Source of the DNA: Pseudomonadota bacterium
GTDB taxonomy: Bacteria; Myxococcota_A; UBA9042; GCA-2863065
Direction of reading: 5' to 3'
Assembly (NCBI GenBank): GCA_947498315.1
Contig: CANMLD010000001.1
Span: forward strand, 1 to 38,780
DNA: 38,780 nt
Of this stretch, positions 9,399-17,788 are shown piece after piece; position 1 is the first letter of the stretch, and each line of letters opens with the position of its first letter. The position numbers and the translations under genes are program-made. Below the pieces are notes generated by a model. That model saw only the letters and a program-made list of their open reading frames with translations, was not told where the DNA came from and ran no database searches.

Positions 9399-10162
9399 GC
9401 CTCTGCTCCATGCGTTTGGGCGGGCGCCTTTTCGGCGGCCAACCGCGATTCGGCCATTCTGGCTTCGGCGGCTTCGAACGCCGACGCCACTTCCGTATCA
9501 TGCGCAGTGAGGAGTGCCAGGTCGGTCGCCGAATCGCGCCTCAACCGAGCTTCAATCCAGACTGGCGCGGACCGAGCAAGCGCATGGGCGCGGGCCGCTC
9601 GCACGGTGTCGCGCACAGCGCCAACGTCGTGGCCATTCACCATCATGCCCATGACGCCCCACCCGTCAGCCCGTTCGACGATGCGCGTCTCGCCGTAGGA
9701 GCGGATGAAAAAGACCGCTGGCGCCTTGAGGACCGCTGCGAAGTTGACTCCGACGTGCACGTCGCCATCCGAGATCGCGCCGGCACCGAGATCGGCGAAA
9801 GCGATGTGCCCATGCCCACGCGCTGCGTAGGCGAGCCCCGCCGCGTGCGGGAAACGAGACGCAGGGCCTTGAGTGCAGGCCACGATGCGGCGAGAGGCGA
9901 GAACGCCGGTCAGCGAGACCCCACCCGACAGGCCCCCGGTCAAGAGCTCCGTAGGCGACACGCCCCGAACGAGTGCAGGCACGTTGAGCTGGCGCCCCCA
10001 AAAGACCCAGTCGGTCTCTTCGAGCGCCAGCGCCGCCCCAACGAGCGCTGCCTCTTCGCCGTCACAAGCCGCGTGAGGGGGTATTCGGCCGAGGTTCGAG
10101 AGCGTCGTCAGACGCCGGTCGAGCGCCGAGACGAGCCCGACGCAGTTCTCGGCGGACCTCAC
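9395..10162 (-). CDS. Degenerate E1-alpha paralogue, predicted inactive pseudo-subunit
   Basis: The product has 255 residues and is collinear with the first two thirds of the E1-alpha core. The family pattern is kept in [19 protein letters not shown], matching MGDGATSEGDFHVAMEFAA of the true subunit, but the Mg-ligand Asp of GDG is Ala127 here. The second ligand block QNNQ has become RSYG (154-157). The HSTSDDPSRYR cofactor loop and the C-terminal helices are missing. The N-terminal gate region ([19 protein letters not shown]) remains recognisable. No frameshift or stop interrupts it, and both ends overlap neighbours by GTGA, so it appears to be an expressed, selected protein. It cannot bind ThDP-Mg in the normal way. 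A structural or regulatory role on E1-beta is inference. Confidence 0.8.
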   Translation of the reverse strand: MRSAENCVGLVSALDRRLTTLSNLGRIPPHAACDGEEAALVGAALALEETDWVFWGRQLNVPALVRGVSPTELLTGGLSGGVSLTGVLASRRIVACTQGPASRFPHAAGLAYAARGHGHIAFADLGAGAISDGDVHVGVNFAAVLKAPAVFFIRSYGETRIVERADGWGVMGMMVNGHDVGAVRDTVRAARAHALARSAPVWIEARLRRDSATDLALLTAHDTEVASAFEAAEARMAESRLAAEKAPAQTHGAEA

Positions 10163-11166
10163 GAGACCTCCAACGCGACCGCTGGGGTCTCACTGGAGCG
10201 ACGGTGATACTGAGTGAGAAAGTACTCCCCGGCTTTGTACGAGCTGCGCACCAGCGGGCCCGAGGCGCAGTAGACGAAGCCCAGTTCGAGGGCACGAACT
10301 CGCAACGCTTCGAAGCGCTCGGGCGTCACGTACTCTTTCACTGGGAGATGCTTCTTCGTCGGCCTTAGGTATTGGCCGAAGGTGACTACGTCGCAGCCAA
10401 CGCCTCGAAGATCAGCGAGGGTGGACTCGAGCTCGGCGTCAGTCTCGCCGAGACCCAGCATGATCGAGGTCTTCGTCAGGGCGTGGGGGAGAACTCGCGT
10501 GACCTTCGCATGTTCGAGCACTCGTAGGCTCTGCGCGTAGTTGGCGCGTGCGTCACGCACCCGGCGCTGAAGGCGTTCCACCGTCTCGACGTTGTGGGCG
10601 TAGGTCTCCGGGCCCGCCGCGACGACGCGCTTCACGCAATCGAGCTTGCCTTGGAAGTCAGGGGTCAGGACCTCCACCAAGATAGTGGGCTGGCGAGCCT
10701 TCACCGCTTTGACCGTCATTGCGAAGATAGTGCTGCCGCCGTCTTCGAGCTCGTCGCGATTGACCGACGTGAGCACGACGTAGTCGAGGCCCATTTGCGA
10801 GATGGCGAGGCCAACCCGGCCCGGTTCGGCCCAGTCGAGTTCAGTCGGCTTGCCGGTATCGACGGCACAAAACCGGCAGCCTCGGGTGCACGTTGCGCCG
10901 AGGATCATCACGGTAGCGGTACCTGCGCTCCAGCATTCGCCAATGTTTGGACAACGAGCCTCTTCGCACACCGTGTTGAGAGATAGCCCACGCAGACGCT
11001 CTTTGATCTCGACGAATCGCGCCCCTCCAGGGGCTCGCACCTTCAGCCAACTGGGGCGAGGCTCGCGCGCGGTCGCGGAAGCGTTGGCTCCGGTAGATTG
11101 CAGCACGCCCGCCTGCTGTGGAGCGGCCTCACTCGGGATGACGTGCTCGATGGGGAGGTCCGCCAT
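10159..11166 (-). CDS. lipA: Lipoyl synthase (radical SAM)
   Basis: The product has 335 residues. LipA inserts two sulfurs into the octanoyl-lysine arm. It has both iron-sulfur cluster motifs. The auxiliary CX4CX5C is in [14 protein letters not shown] (Cys67, 72, 78). The radical-SAM CX3CX2C is in TCTRGCRFC (Cys93, 97, 100). The C-terminal VRSSYKAGE supplies the conserved Ser ligand. I chose ATG 11166. A GTG nine bases upstream (11175) is also possible. It is the first gene of the minus-strand operon. The 287 bp before it, facing the plus-strand lipoprotein gene, must hold the promoter, but I found no convincing -35/-10 pair on this strand. Confidence 0.95.
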   Translation of the reverse strand: MADLPIEHVIPSEAAPQQAGVLQSTGANASATAREPRPSWLKVRAPGGARFVEIKERLRGLSLNTVCEEARCPNIGECWSAGTATVMILGATCTRGCRFCAVDTGKPTELDWAEPGRVGLAISQMGLDYVVLTSVNRDELEDGGSTIFAMTVKAVKARQPTILVEVLTPDFQGKLDCVKRVVAAGPETYAHNVETVERLQRRVRDARANYAQSLRVLEHAKVTRVLPHALTKTSIMLGLGETDAELESTLADLRGVGCDVVTFGQYLRPTKKHLPVKEYVTPERFEALRVRALELGFVYCASGPLVRSSYKAGEYFLTQYHRRSSETPAVALEVS

Positions 11167-11453
11167 GACTGCCACGGTTTAGTGGACGGGGCCCTGGTTG
11201 GCAAGCATCGATTCGGTTCTTTCGCCGTCATCGCGCCTGCAGACTCGGCCTGATCTGAATCGACCACGCATCGAAGGGTTGCACTCGACCAGGACGATCG
11301 GTAACTCTCCGAGTCGAGACGCGAAAACGCTGGGATTTGGCTAAGGAAAGCCGGCTCGCGCCGACCCGCTTCAGGTAAAATCACGGAACGGCTATTCCGC
11401 ATCGTTGTCTTCCGCTAGACTTCCGCGCGCACGCTCTGGAGGTGCTCTCGACC
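11167..11453. promoter_or_regulatory. Divergent intergenic region between lipA and a lipoprotein gene
   Basis: These 287 bp separate the minus-strand operon from the plus-strand lipoprotein and should contain promoters for both. The plus-strand ribosome binding site GGAGGT (11439-11444) is clear. Plus-strand TAAAAT near 11373 and TAGACT near 11416 are possible -10 boxes without a matching -35. No hairpin-rich leader or riboswitch-like structure was recognised. Confidence 0.35.
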
Positions 11454-11876
11454 ATGCTTCGTCCGCTCAGCCTTATGACCCTCGCCACGTTCAGTCTCGC
11501 CACGGCTGGGTGTTACAACACCTATATCGTACAGCCCGAGGAGTTCGCGCGACTCCAAGCGAAGCCAGATGACTCCACCTCGGTCGCCGTCAAAGACGCC
11601 GATGGCACCGACGTCGTCGTCGAGAACGACACCCGTCTCTACGTGCGCTCGTCCGGTGGTCGTCGCTACCCGGTGACGCCGTTCAACTTCAAGATGACGC
11701 AAGCTCAGCTCGTCGCCTCCGACCGCGACACACTGCTGATGCTCGACGGCGTCGACAGCTACGAGGTCGACCACATCTCGACCTGGAAGACCGTCACGCT
11801 CGCGAGTGTCGGTGCTCTGGCCGCCGCCGGCGTGATCGTGGCCATCATCGCCACCGCTGGCGAAAAGACGTACTGA
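11454..11876 (+). CDS. Small lipoprotein with C-terminal hydrophobic segment
   Basis: The product has 140 residues. The signal peptide ends in a lipobox, SLATAGC (Cys20). The mature region is mixed Asp/Val/Thr-rich, consistent with a small beta-rich domain. A hydrophobic stretch, LASVGALAAAGVIVAIIA, lies 8 residues from the C-terminus and could be a membrane helix. I recognise no family. The start is ATG 11454, supported by GGAGGT ten bases upstream. An in-frame GTG at 11442 falls inside that ribosome binding site. The AsmA-like/GT51 gene follows in the same direction after 93 bp. Confidence 0.75.
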   Translation: MLRPLSLMTLATFSLATAGCYNTYIVQPEEFARLQAKPDDSTSVAVKDADGTDVVVENDTRLYVRSSGGRRYPVTPFNFKMTQAQLVASDRDTLLMLDGVDSYEVDHISTWKTVTLASVGALAAAGVIVAIIATAGEKTY

Positions 11877-11969
11877 GCCCCGACCTGGCCTACTCTCGGC
11901 GCCTCCGGGACTCTCGCCGGAACCGCGGGCGGCACCTCACCCCCTTGCAGACATGAGCGCGTGCGCCCC

Positions 11970-14552
11970 ATGACCCGCTCGTCTCGTCGCTGGTGGCTTT
12001 GGGGCTCCGTCACTCTTGCGCTTCTGGGCGCGGTCGCTGTTGCGGCCTACCTTTACCTCCCAACTCTCGTCGACGGTCGAATCCGCGCGGCCGCCGCCCG
12101 CGTCGGCCAGGTGCTCGGACTCGACGTCGAGATCGCGTCGGTGTCGCTCGAGAGCTGGACCCGAGTTCGTGTCACTGGCCTACGCCTCACTCCCACGGAC
12201 GCCACGGGCGTCACCACGTTGGGGCCGCTCATCGAAGTGGCCGAGGTCGTGATTGATATAGAGGCGCCTGCTCTGAAGCCGCGCCTCACTCACGTCACGA
12301 TCTCAGGCCCCGTACTTCATCTACGCCGCAGTGACGACGGGACACACAACTGGCGTCCACTCGTGGAACGAATCCGAGAGCTGACGAGCAACGAGAGGTC
12401 CGCCGGCGGAACCGGCGGAGACGGCATTTGGGCGTACGTCGAACGTCATGTCCCAGCGGTCGACTTCGACGGCGGCGTGGTCACGGTGAGCGGCGTCGAG
12501 CTGCCCCCGATGCTCGCGAAGAAGCTCTCGGGTGAGCTGGGGCTGTCTGCCGTCGAGGGTTCGATCCGATCTCAGTCACCGCTGCGTGATCGGCTCGAAC
12601 TGGCCTTCACGGTGACGGCGCTCGTGGGCCCCTTCGCCATGCCAGTACGTCTGGAGTCGACTTGGGCTCGCCAGAGTGGGCGGTTCACGATGGCCCTCAC
12701 CCAGTCCAGCAGCTTCACATCACGCTTCGGCGACCTCGGCTTCCGCCTCGAGAGGTTCGCTTGGTACGGCGGCACCACCGTCACCATCGGCGGGCTCTCG
12801 GTCTGGGCAGCGAAAACGGGAAGCTTGCTCGGCGACCTCCAGACCTTAACTCTCGACTTGGCAAAGCCCGCCGCGGCGCCAGCTGGAGAACCTGGTCTTC
12901 CGTTGACGGTCACCTCCGCCACACTCGAGCGTCCCACCTTCCAGGCAGCGCTCTTCGGCGTGGTCATGGCGGAGCTTGCACCCTTTGTCGAACGCGCCAA
13001 GCCGGGCGGACCGACGGACATCAACCCACCTCTCGGGCCACGCCCTAAGCTCGATCTCGAACGGGGCGCCGCTGTACGGCAGGCCATCGTTGGCCTCTTC
13101 ATCCAGGCTCGCGACCGCCTTCCGCGCCTGCGCGAGCGGGCCAAGAGCCTCCTCGGTCGTAGCCCTATCCCCAGGGTTGTCGTGATCGGCGCCGGCTACT
13201 CACCTGACGGCGGACCCGTCGACGAGGTCGACCGATTCGATCTCACCTTCGAGCGTGCGGCCAAGGGCGCCCACTCCAACGACGAATCGACTCTTCAACT
13301 GACTCGGGGAACCGAAAAGGTACGCATCGAAGCCGCAGGCGACGAGGTCGTCGTCCACGTCGTTGCCGTCCGCCTCGCGGTTCCAAAGGGCCTCATTCGG
13401 GCAGACGGCCTAACGCTGGTCGACACGGACGTGAAGGCCACGTTAGCAGCCGACGGTAGCCTCGACGTCAAGGGTCGGGCCCACATCGACGGCCTCGTCT
13501 TGGATTCGCGCCCGCTCGCGCCGGAGCCGGTCCATTTCCCGGTCATCGGCGGACGCGGGCATCTTCGCTTCGAGCCCGAGAGCGGCGTGCTCACTCTATC
13601 TAACGCTGAACTGCGGCTTGCGGATGTCCGCGCTGCCGTCGACGTCGGCGTCCGCGACCTCGCCGAAGCTCCCGTCATCCAATTTCGTTTCGACTTGCCT
13701 GACACCTCCGCTGCGACCGTCGTGAGGGCCATTCCAGCGTCTCTCCTGGGCCCGCTGCAGGGGATGGTCCTCGAAGGGTCGATCAGCTGGCGTCTCTCGG
13801 GTCGCGTCGACCTACGGGATCCCAAGAGCCTCGAGTACAAGTCGGACGCCGGGAACAAGAACTTCGCCGTCAAGTCACTTGGTTCGGTGGACCTCGGGCT
13901 CGTCCGCGCAAGCTTCCCGCTCCGAATCATCAAGGCAGATGGAACGGAAGAGACTGTGAACTTCGGCCCGGGGAGCGGGAGGCACACGCCTTTGGCGAGC
14001 GTGAGCCCGTGGATGGCCAAGGTGTTGACCACGACCGAAGACGGAAGCTTCTTCAATCACCGTGGCATATCACTGTTCGCCATAAAGGACGCCATCGTGC
14101 AGAACCTCGAGCTCGGCCGCTTCTACCGAGGCGCGAGCACGCTGACTCAGCAGCTCGTGAAGAACGTGTGGCTGCATCGGACGAAGACGCTCGCCCGAAA
14201 GTTCCAAGAGATGTTCTTGGCCTGGCGCCTCGAGAAGCAGATGTCGAAGAATCAGATCCTGGAACTCTACGTCAACGTGGTCGAGCTCGGGCCGGGCATC
14301 TACGGTATAGGGAAGGCGGCCCAGACGTACTTCGGGAAGGCGCCTTTAGACCTCGATCCTGTCGAGTGTGCCTTCATCGCCAGCCTGTTGCCGAACCCCA
14401 AGAAGTTCTACTCGCATTTCCGGCGGGGGAGGGTCTCCGAGTCCTGGCGCATCCGACTCCAGCGTACGCTCGAAGTCATGCGCGAACGCGGCAAGATGAC
14501 GCAGGCCGAGATCGAAGCCGCAGCTCCTTACGTACCTGTCTTCCGCAAGTAG
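11970..14552 (+). CDS. AsmA-like / GT51 peptidoglycan glycosyltransferase fusion
   Basis: The product has 860 residues. An N-terminal membrane anchor (about residues 8-30, WLWGSVTLALLGAVAVAAYLY) is followed by roughly 600 residues of beta-rich, AsmA/TamB-like sequence (LTHVTISGPVLHLRRSDDGT, GVLTLSNAELRLADVRAAVDV). The C-terminal 180 residues are a glycosyltransferase family 51 domain. It has the catalytic-Glu motif TTEDGSFFNHRG (Glu about 690), GASTLTQQLVKN, KFQEMFLAWRLEK, ILELYVNVVELGPGIYGI and the KKFYSHF region. GT51 enzymes polymerise glycan strands from lipid II on the periplasmic side. There is no penicillin-binding transpeptidase domain, so it is MtgA-like in function. ATG 11970 or GTG 11961 could be the start. 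Confidence 0.88.
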   Translation: MTRSSRRWWLWGSVTLALLGAVAVAAYLYLPTLVDGRIRAAAARVGQVLGLDVEIASVSLESWTRVRVTGLRLTPTDATGVTTLGPLIEVAEVVIDIEAPALKPRLTHVTISGPVLHLRRSDDGTHNWRPLVERIRELTSNERSAGGTGGDGIWAYVERHVPAVDFDGGVVTVSGVELPPMLAKKLSGELGLSAVEGSIRSQSPLRDRLELAFTVTALVGPFAMPVRLESTWARQSGRFTMALTQSSSFTSRFGDLGFRLERFAWYGGTTVTIGGLSVWAAKTGSLLGDLQTLTLDLAKPAAAPAGEPGLPLTVTSATLERPTFQAALFGVVMAELAPFVERAKPGGPTDINPPLGPRPKLDLERGAAVRQAIVGLFIQARDRLPRLRERAKSLLGRSPIPRVVVIGAGYSPDGGPVDEVDRFDLTFERAAKGAHSNDESTLQLTRGTEKVRIEAAGDEVVVHVVAVRLAVPKGLIRADGLTLVDTDVKATLAADGSLDVKGRAHIDGLVLDSRPLAPEPVHFPVIGGRGHLRFEPESGVLTLSNAELRLADVRAAVDVGVRDLAEAPVIQFRFDLPDTSAATVVRAIPASLLGPLQGMVLEGSISWRLSGRVDLRDPKSLEYKSDAGNKNFAVKSLGSVDLGLVRASFPLRIIKADGTEETVNFGPGSGRHTPLASVSPWMAKVLTTTEDGSFFNHRGISLFAIKDAIVQNLELGRFYRGASTLTQQLVKNVWLHRTKTLARKFQEMFLAWRLEKQMSKNQILELYVNVVELGPGIYGIGKAAQTYFGKAPLDLDPVECAFIASLLPNPKKFYSHFRRGRVSESWRIRLQRTLEVMRERGKMTQAEIEAAAPYVPVFRK

Positions 14553-14603
14553 GGTCTTCCCCAGCTAGGCGGGATCCGGTTGGCCTTGGGTCTGGATTTC
14601 ATG

Positions 14604-14635
14604 GCGAAGGGGAGGGGGCGAATGGGTCCCTTCGC
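14604..14635. terminator. Inverted repeat between convergent genes, possible terminator
   Basis: GCGAAGGG (14604-14611) and CCCTTCGC (14628-14635) form an 8-bp stem with a 16-base loop. It lies between the end of the GT51 fusion gene and the end of the DUF507 gene, where a bidirectional terminator would be expected. There is no T tract. Confidence 0.35.
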
Positions 14636-14641
14636 AGGTGC

Positions 14642-15151
14642 TCAGTCGAGCCGCTTCTGCTCTTTGAGGTCACCCATGACGCGCTGGTATTCGATCTCCC
14701 AGTTCGTGGTGCCCTCTTGGAGGTTCTTGATACGAGCTCGGACCTGGCGATCGAGCTCCTTCTCCGTGTCCGCGTAACGCTTGAGGACATCTCGCATGAC
14801 TCGGCGAAGCTCGTGGTCCTGCCCGAATACCTCGTCCACGTTCTTCGAGTGCAGCATGGATTCGACAAGCTGCTTGAGGAGCCAGTCCTCGGGAGCCGAC
14901 ATTCCGCGGCGTGCCGCTTCTTCTTGGCGAACCTTCGAGAGCTGGCTGTAGTCGAGGTTGCGGCTGGCCACGGCGTCCTTGGCCTTCTCGTTCACGTCGC
15001 GCTGCATGCGCAGGTACTCTTTGAGCACCGCTTCGATGTCGAGGACGGCTTCTGCTTGCGACTCCGTCGTGACTTCGACGAAGTTCGCAGCGATGAGCGC
15101 CTTCACCATCTCGTCAGCAATGGTGGTAATCTGGCCGCGAAAAAAGCGCAT
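14642..15151 (-). CDS. DUF507-family protein
   Basis: The product has 169 residues, mostly charged alpha-helical, with no signal peptide. Characteristic segments are MRFFRGQITTIADEMVKALI at the start, the central repeat-like VLKEYLRMQRDVNEKAKDAV, and LHSKNVDEVFGQDHELRRVMRDVLKRY, typical of DUF507 proteins in Deltaproteobacteria and Aquificae. No biochemical role is known to me. ATG 15151 is chosen because GGAGG lies 6-7 bases upstream. A longer frame to 15250 has no family similarity. It is divergent from miaB. Confidence 0.85.
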   Translation of the reverse strand: MRFFRGQITTIADEMVKALIAANFVEVTTESQAEAVLDIEAVLKEYLRMQRDVNEKAKDAVASRNLDYSQLSKVRQEEAARRGMSAPEDWLLKQLVESMLHSKNVDEVFGQDHELRRVMRDVLKRYADTEKELDRQVRARIKNLQEGTTNWEIEYQRVMGDLKEQKRLD

Positions 15152-15356
15152 GGGCAACCTCCGGAAGGGGCGGTTGATACCACCACGTCGCGCCTGGGGC
15201 AATGAGTAACGAGCGTCATTCGCGCGGACTAATCGCAAGTCGAACATCAAGTGTGGCTTCTCGAGCGAATTTCCGCCTTGTGGCGCAGCCGAGCGGCAAG
15301 TAGCTTCTCGCGTCCCGGCGGACGGACCGCCCAGCTTCTCGAACCCGAGGCCTTTG

Positions 15357-16769
15357 ATGCAACGCTTTGTCTACGTCCAGACCTTCGGCTGCCAGATGAA
15401 CGCGTACGACACTGAGCGTATCCTTCAGGTGCTCGAGCCGCTCTCCTATACCCCCACTGATGACCCGGCCCAGGCCGATCTCATCCTCCTCAACAGCTGC
15501 ACGGTCCGCGACAGGGCTGAACAGAAGCTGATGAGCTACCTGGGCACTTTTGCGCCGTTGAAGCAGCACAACCCAGACCTCCTGATCGGGGTTGGCGGTT
15601 GCGTGGCGCAGCAAGAAGGCGAAGCGCTCCTCAAGAAGGCGAAGTACCTCGACCTCGTCTTCGGTCCCGACAACATCCCGTCCTTGCCGGCGCTCATCGA
15701 CCGCGTTCGAAGCGAGGGGCAGCGCTTAAGCGAGACCGTCCTCCACAGAAAGAAGGACGGCTACGACTTCGTTGCGGGTCGGCCTCTCGAAGACGGCAAG
15801 CCAGTGGCCAACGTCACGGTCATGAAGGGCTGCAACAAGAATTGCGCCTTCTGCATCGTGCCGCAGGTGCGAGGGCGAGAACTCTCGAAGCCCGCGGACG
15901 ACGTGGTCGCGGAAGTGACTCGCTTCGTCGATTCCGGCGTCCGCGAGATCCTGCTGCTCGGCCAAAACGTCAACTCTTACGGCCACGATCGGAATGACGG
16001 CGTTCTCTTCCCGCAGCTCCTCGATCGCGTCGCCGCGGTCCCGGGCCTTGACCGGCTGCGCTTCACCACGAGCCATCCCTGGGACTGCACTGACGAGCTC
16101 ATCGCTCGCTTCGCTACTCTGAAGCCGCTATGCGAGTACTTCCACTTGCCTGTTCAATCGGGCTCGGACCGAATCCTCGAGCGCATGCGGCGCGGTTACA
16201 CGGCTGCCGAGTACATCGAACGCGCTGATCGCATTCGCGCGGTCGTCCCGGGGATCTACTTCTCGACCGACATCATCGTGGGCTTCCCCGGCGAGACCGA
16301 AGCGGACTTCGAGGAGACCCTCGCGCTCGTCGAACGCGTGAAGTACGACTTCCTCTTCGGTTTCACTTACTCGCCGCGCCCTGGAACCAAGGCCGCACAG
16401 TACGATGACGACGTCCCCGAACCGGAGAAGGCGCGACGTCTCCAAGTCGTCTTCGAGCTCGCCGATCGCCAAAGGCGCGCTCGCCTAGCGACGCTGCAGG
16501 ATCAGGTAGTTGAGGTTCTCGTGGAGGGACCCAGCCGAGCGTCGACCCTCTTGAAGCCGCAGATGATGGGACGGACCCGCACCAACGTCATCGTCAACTT
16601 CTCGGTAGGGAGCATGGCTCTCGGTCAGTTGCGGTGGGTCGGGCAGATGGCGCAGGTGAAAGTCACGCGCGTCTCGCCCCATTCGCTGACAGGCGATGTC
16701 GTTCAGATCGAAGAGACGACCCGCCCGCGCCCGTTCCTAACGGGGTTGGGCGTGTCGACGGCGGCATGA
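15357..16769 (+). CDS. miaB: tRNA-2-methylthio-N6-dimethylallyladenosine synthase MiaB
   Basis: The product has 470 residues. MiaB is a radical-SAM methylthiotransferase acting on A37 of tRNAs reading UNN codons. N-terminal cluster cysteines are in FGCQMN (Cys12), LNSCTVR (Cys48) and GGCVAQ (Cys82). The radical-SAM cluster motif is KGCNKNCAFCIVPQVRGRE (Cys159, 163, 166). SGSDRILERMRRGYT and the IIVGFPGETEADFEETL block follow, and a TRAM domain sits at about residues 375-455. ATG 15357 has GAGG eight bases upstream. A TTG three bases before it is unlikely to be used. Confidence 0.95.
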   Translation: MQRFVYVQTFGCQMNAYDTERILQVLEPLSYTPTDDPAQADLILLNSCTVRDRAEQKLMSYLGTFAPLKQHNPDLLIGVGGCVAQQEGEALLKKAKYLDLVFGPDNIPSLPALIDRVRSEGQRLSETVLHRKKDGYDFVAGRPLEDGKPVANVTVMKGCNKNCAFCIVPQVRGRELSKPADDVVAEVTRFVDSGVREILLLGQNVNSYGHDRNDGVLFPQLLDRVAAVPGLDRLRFTTSHPWDCTDELIARFATLKPLCEYFHLPVQSGSDRILERMRRGYTAAEYIERADRIRAVVPGIYFSTDIIVGFPGETEADFEETLALVERVKYDFLFGFTYSPRPGTKAAQYDDDVPEPEKARRLQVVFELADRQRRARLATLQDQVVEVLVEGPSRASTLLKPQMMGRTRTNVIVNFSVGSMALGQLRWVGQMAQVKVTRVSPHSLTGDVVQIEETTRPRPFLTGLGVSTAA

Positions 16770-16789
16770 CGCGGAGCGACTAGCTCATC

Positions 16790-17251
16790 TCAATCGTCCT
16801 TGTCGGCGTAGAACCAGCAGGGCTTGGCGCCCCCGAGGCCGCTCGAGCTGCAGGAACCCGACAGGCGAGTGCCGTCCCAGAAGCCGAGGCACTCCTTGCC
16901 GTCGTTCAGCGTCAGCAAGAAACCACTGTCCTTGGCGGAAGCGGTCGCGCCGACGATGAGCTCGTTCGTGCCACTGGCCTGATACATGCAATCCCCCGAC
17001 GAGGAGAAGGCCACCCCGAATCCGTCCGGAGCGTCGCAGTCGCGGAACGTCCACGCCCCTGGCACCCACTCGCAGTCGTCAATGACGTAGTCGCCGCCAT
17101 CGCTGACCGCGTCTTCATCGCCATCCGAAGACGACGACGCGTCTTGGGCGCCCTTGTTGATGCCGCAGCCAGGTGCGACCGCGACGAGTGACGCCATCCC
17201 TGCTGCGACGGAGGTGATGGGCCTCCAGAGTAAAAGTCGAAGATGTCCCAA
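16790..17251 (-). CDS. Putative lipoprotein, Cys-rich secreted domain
   Basis: The product has 153 residues. The N-terminus has a basic start, a hydrophobic core and the lipobox VAPGC (Cys29). A Ser/Asp-rich linker follows (DASSSSDGDEDAVSDGGD), typical of myxobacterial surface lipoproteins. The C-terminal domain of about 100 residues has six cysteines, likely in disulfides. No family is recognised. The only start giving a full signal peptide is TTG 17251, which is 3 bp after the cytochrome c stop codon, so the two genes are probably one operon. Confidence 0.7.
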   Translation of the reverse strand: MGHLRLLLWRPITSVAAGMASLVAVAPGCGINKGAQDASSSSDGDEDAVSDGGDYVIDDCEWVPGAWTFRDCDAPDGFGVAFSSSGDCMYQASGTNELIVGATASAKDSGFLLTLNDGKECLGFWDGTRLSGSCSSSGLGGAKPCWFYADKDD

Positions 17252-17254
17252 GGA

Positions 17255-17557
17255 TTACTTCGGAGCGGGCTTCGGCATGGCGGAGATCTGAGCCGAGAGG
17301 GCGTCGATCTGCTCCGTGGTGAGCGCCTTCGCGATGGCCGTCATCTGCTTCGGGATCTTGGTAGTTAGCGACGCCTTGATCTTGTCCTTGTCCTCACCTG
17401 CGATGGACGGGGACTTCGCCTTTCCTGCAAGGTCGGGACCATGACAGCCCTTGCACTTGGTGATCGGGTCCGCGGCAGGCGGCGGCGGCACATCAGCTGA
17501 AGCTGTGGTCGCGATGAAGAACAGGGTGCCAGAAGCAGCAAGGAAGAACTTTGTCAT
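17255..17557 (-). CDS. Small monohaem cytochrome c
   Basis: The product has 100 residues with a signal peptide cleaved about TASA/DV (residue 21). The mature protein has one haem site, CKGCH (Cys35, Cys38, His39). A likely axial methionine is in IPKQM. The C-terminal helix TTEQIDALSAQISAM is typical of class I cytochrome c. It is a periplasmic electron carrier of unknown partner. It is cotranscribed with the downstream lipoprotein gene, and 231 bp separate it from the metallophosphoesterase gene upstream. Confidence 0.88.
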   Translation of the reverse strand: MTKFFLAASGTLFFIATTASADVPPPPAADPITKCKGCHGPDLAGKAKSPSIAGEDKDKIKASLTTKIPKQMTAIAKALTTEQIDALSAQISAMPKPAPK

Positions 17558-17788
17558 GACTCGAAATCTCCGCTCGTCTTGTGCGGCTCAAGTCCGCGTG
17601 AAGCAGGGCCAAACAGCCCGGGTGTGATACGAGGACCGCTACGCCCGAATCCGTCCGACATTAGCCCGACCCTCGAAGCCGGTGCAACACGAACCTCCCC
17701 AGGAGCAGGATTAGCCCGAGTTGCCCCGGTCAGACGAACGGGCCAACGCCGATATTCCGTAAGCGATCGATTCCCCACGCCTTTCGGC

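Noticed and set aside
9395-10162. Pseudo-E1-alpha as a sequencing or assembly artefact
   Set aside because: The frame is continuous over 255 codons, codon use is like that of its neighbours, and both ends form exact GTGA overlaps with intact genes.
14604-14635. The convergent inverted repeat as part of a mobile element
   Set aside because: It has only an 8-bp stem, no similarity to the family-A or family-B ends, and no second copy in the window. A terminator is the simpler reading.
14009-15205. 398-codon plus-strand frame across the GT51 end and DUF507
   Set aside because: It overlaps two well-supported genes in other frames and has no recognisable domain or ribosome binding site.
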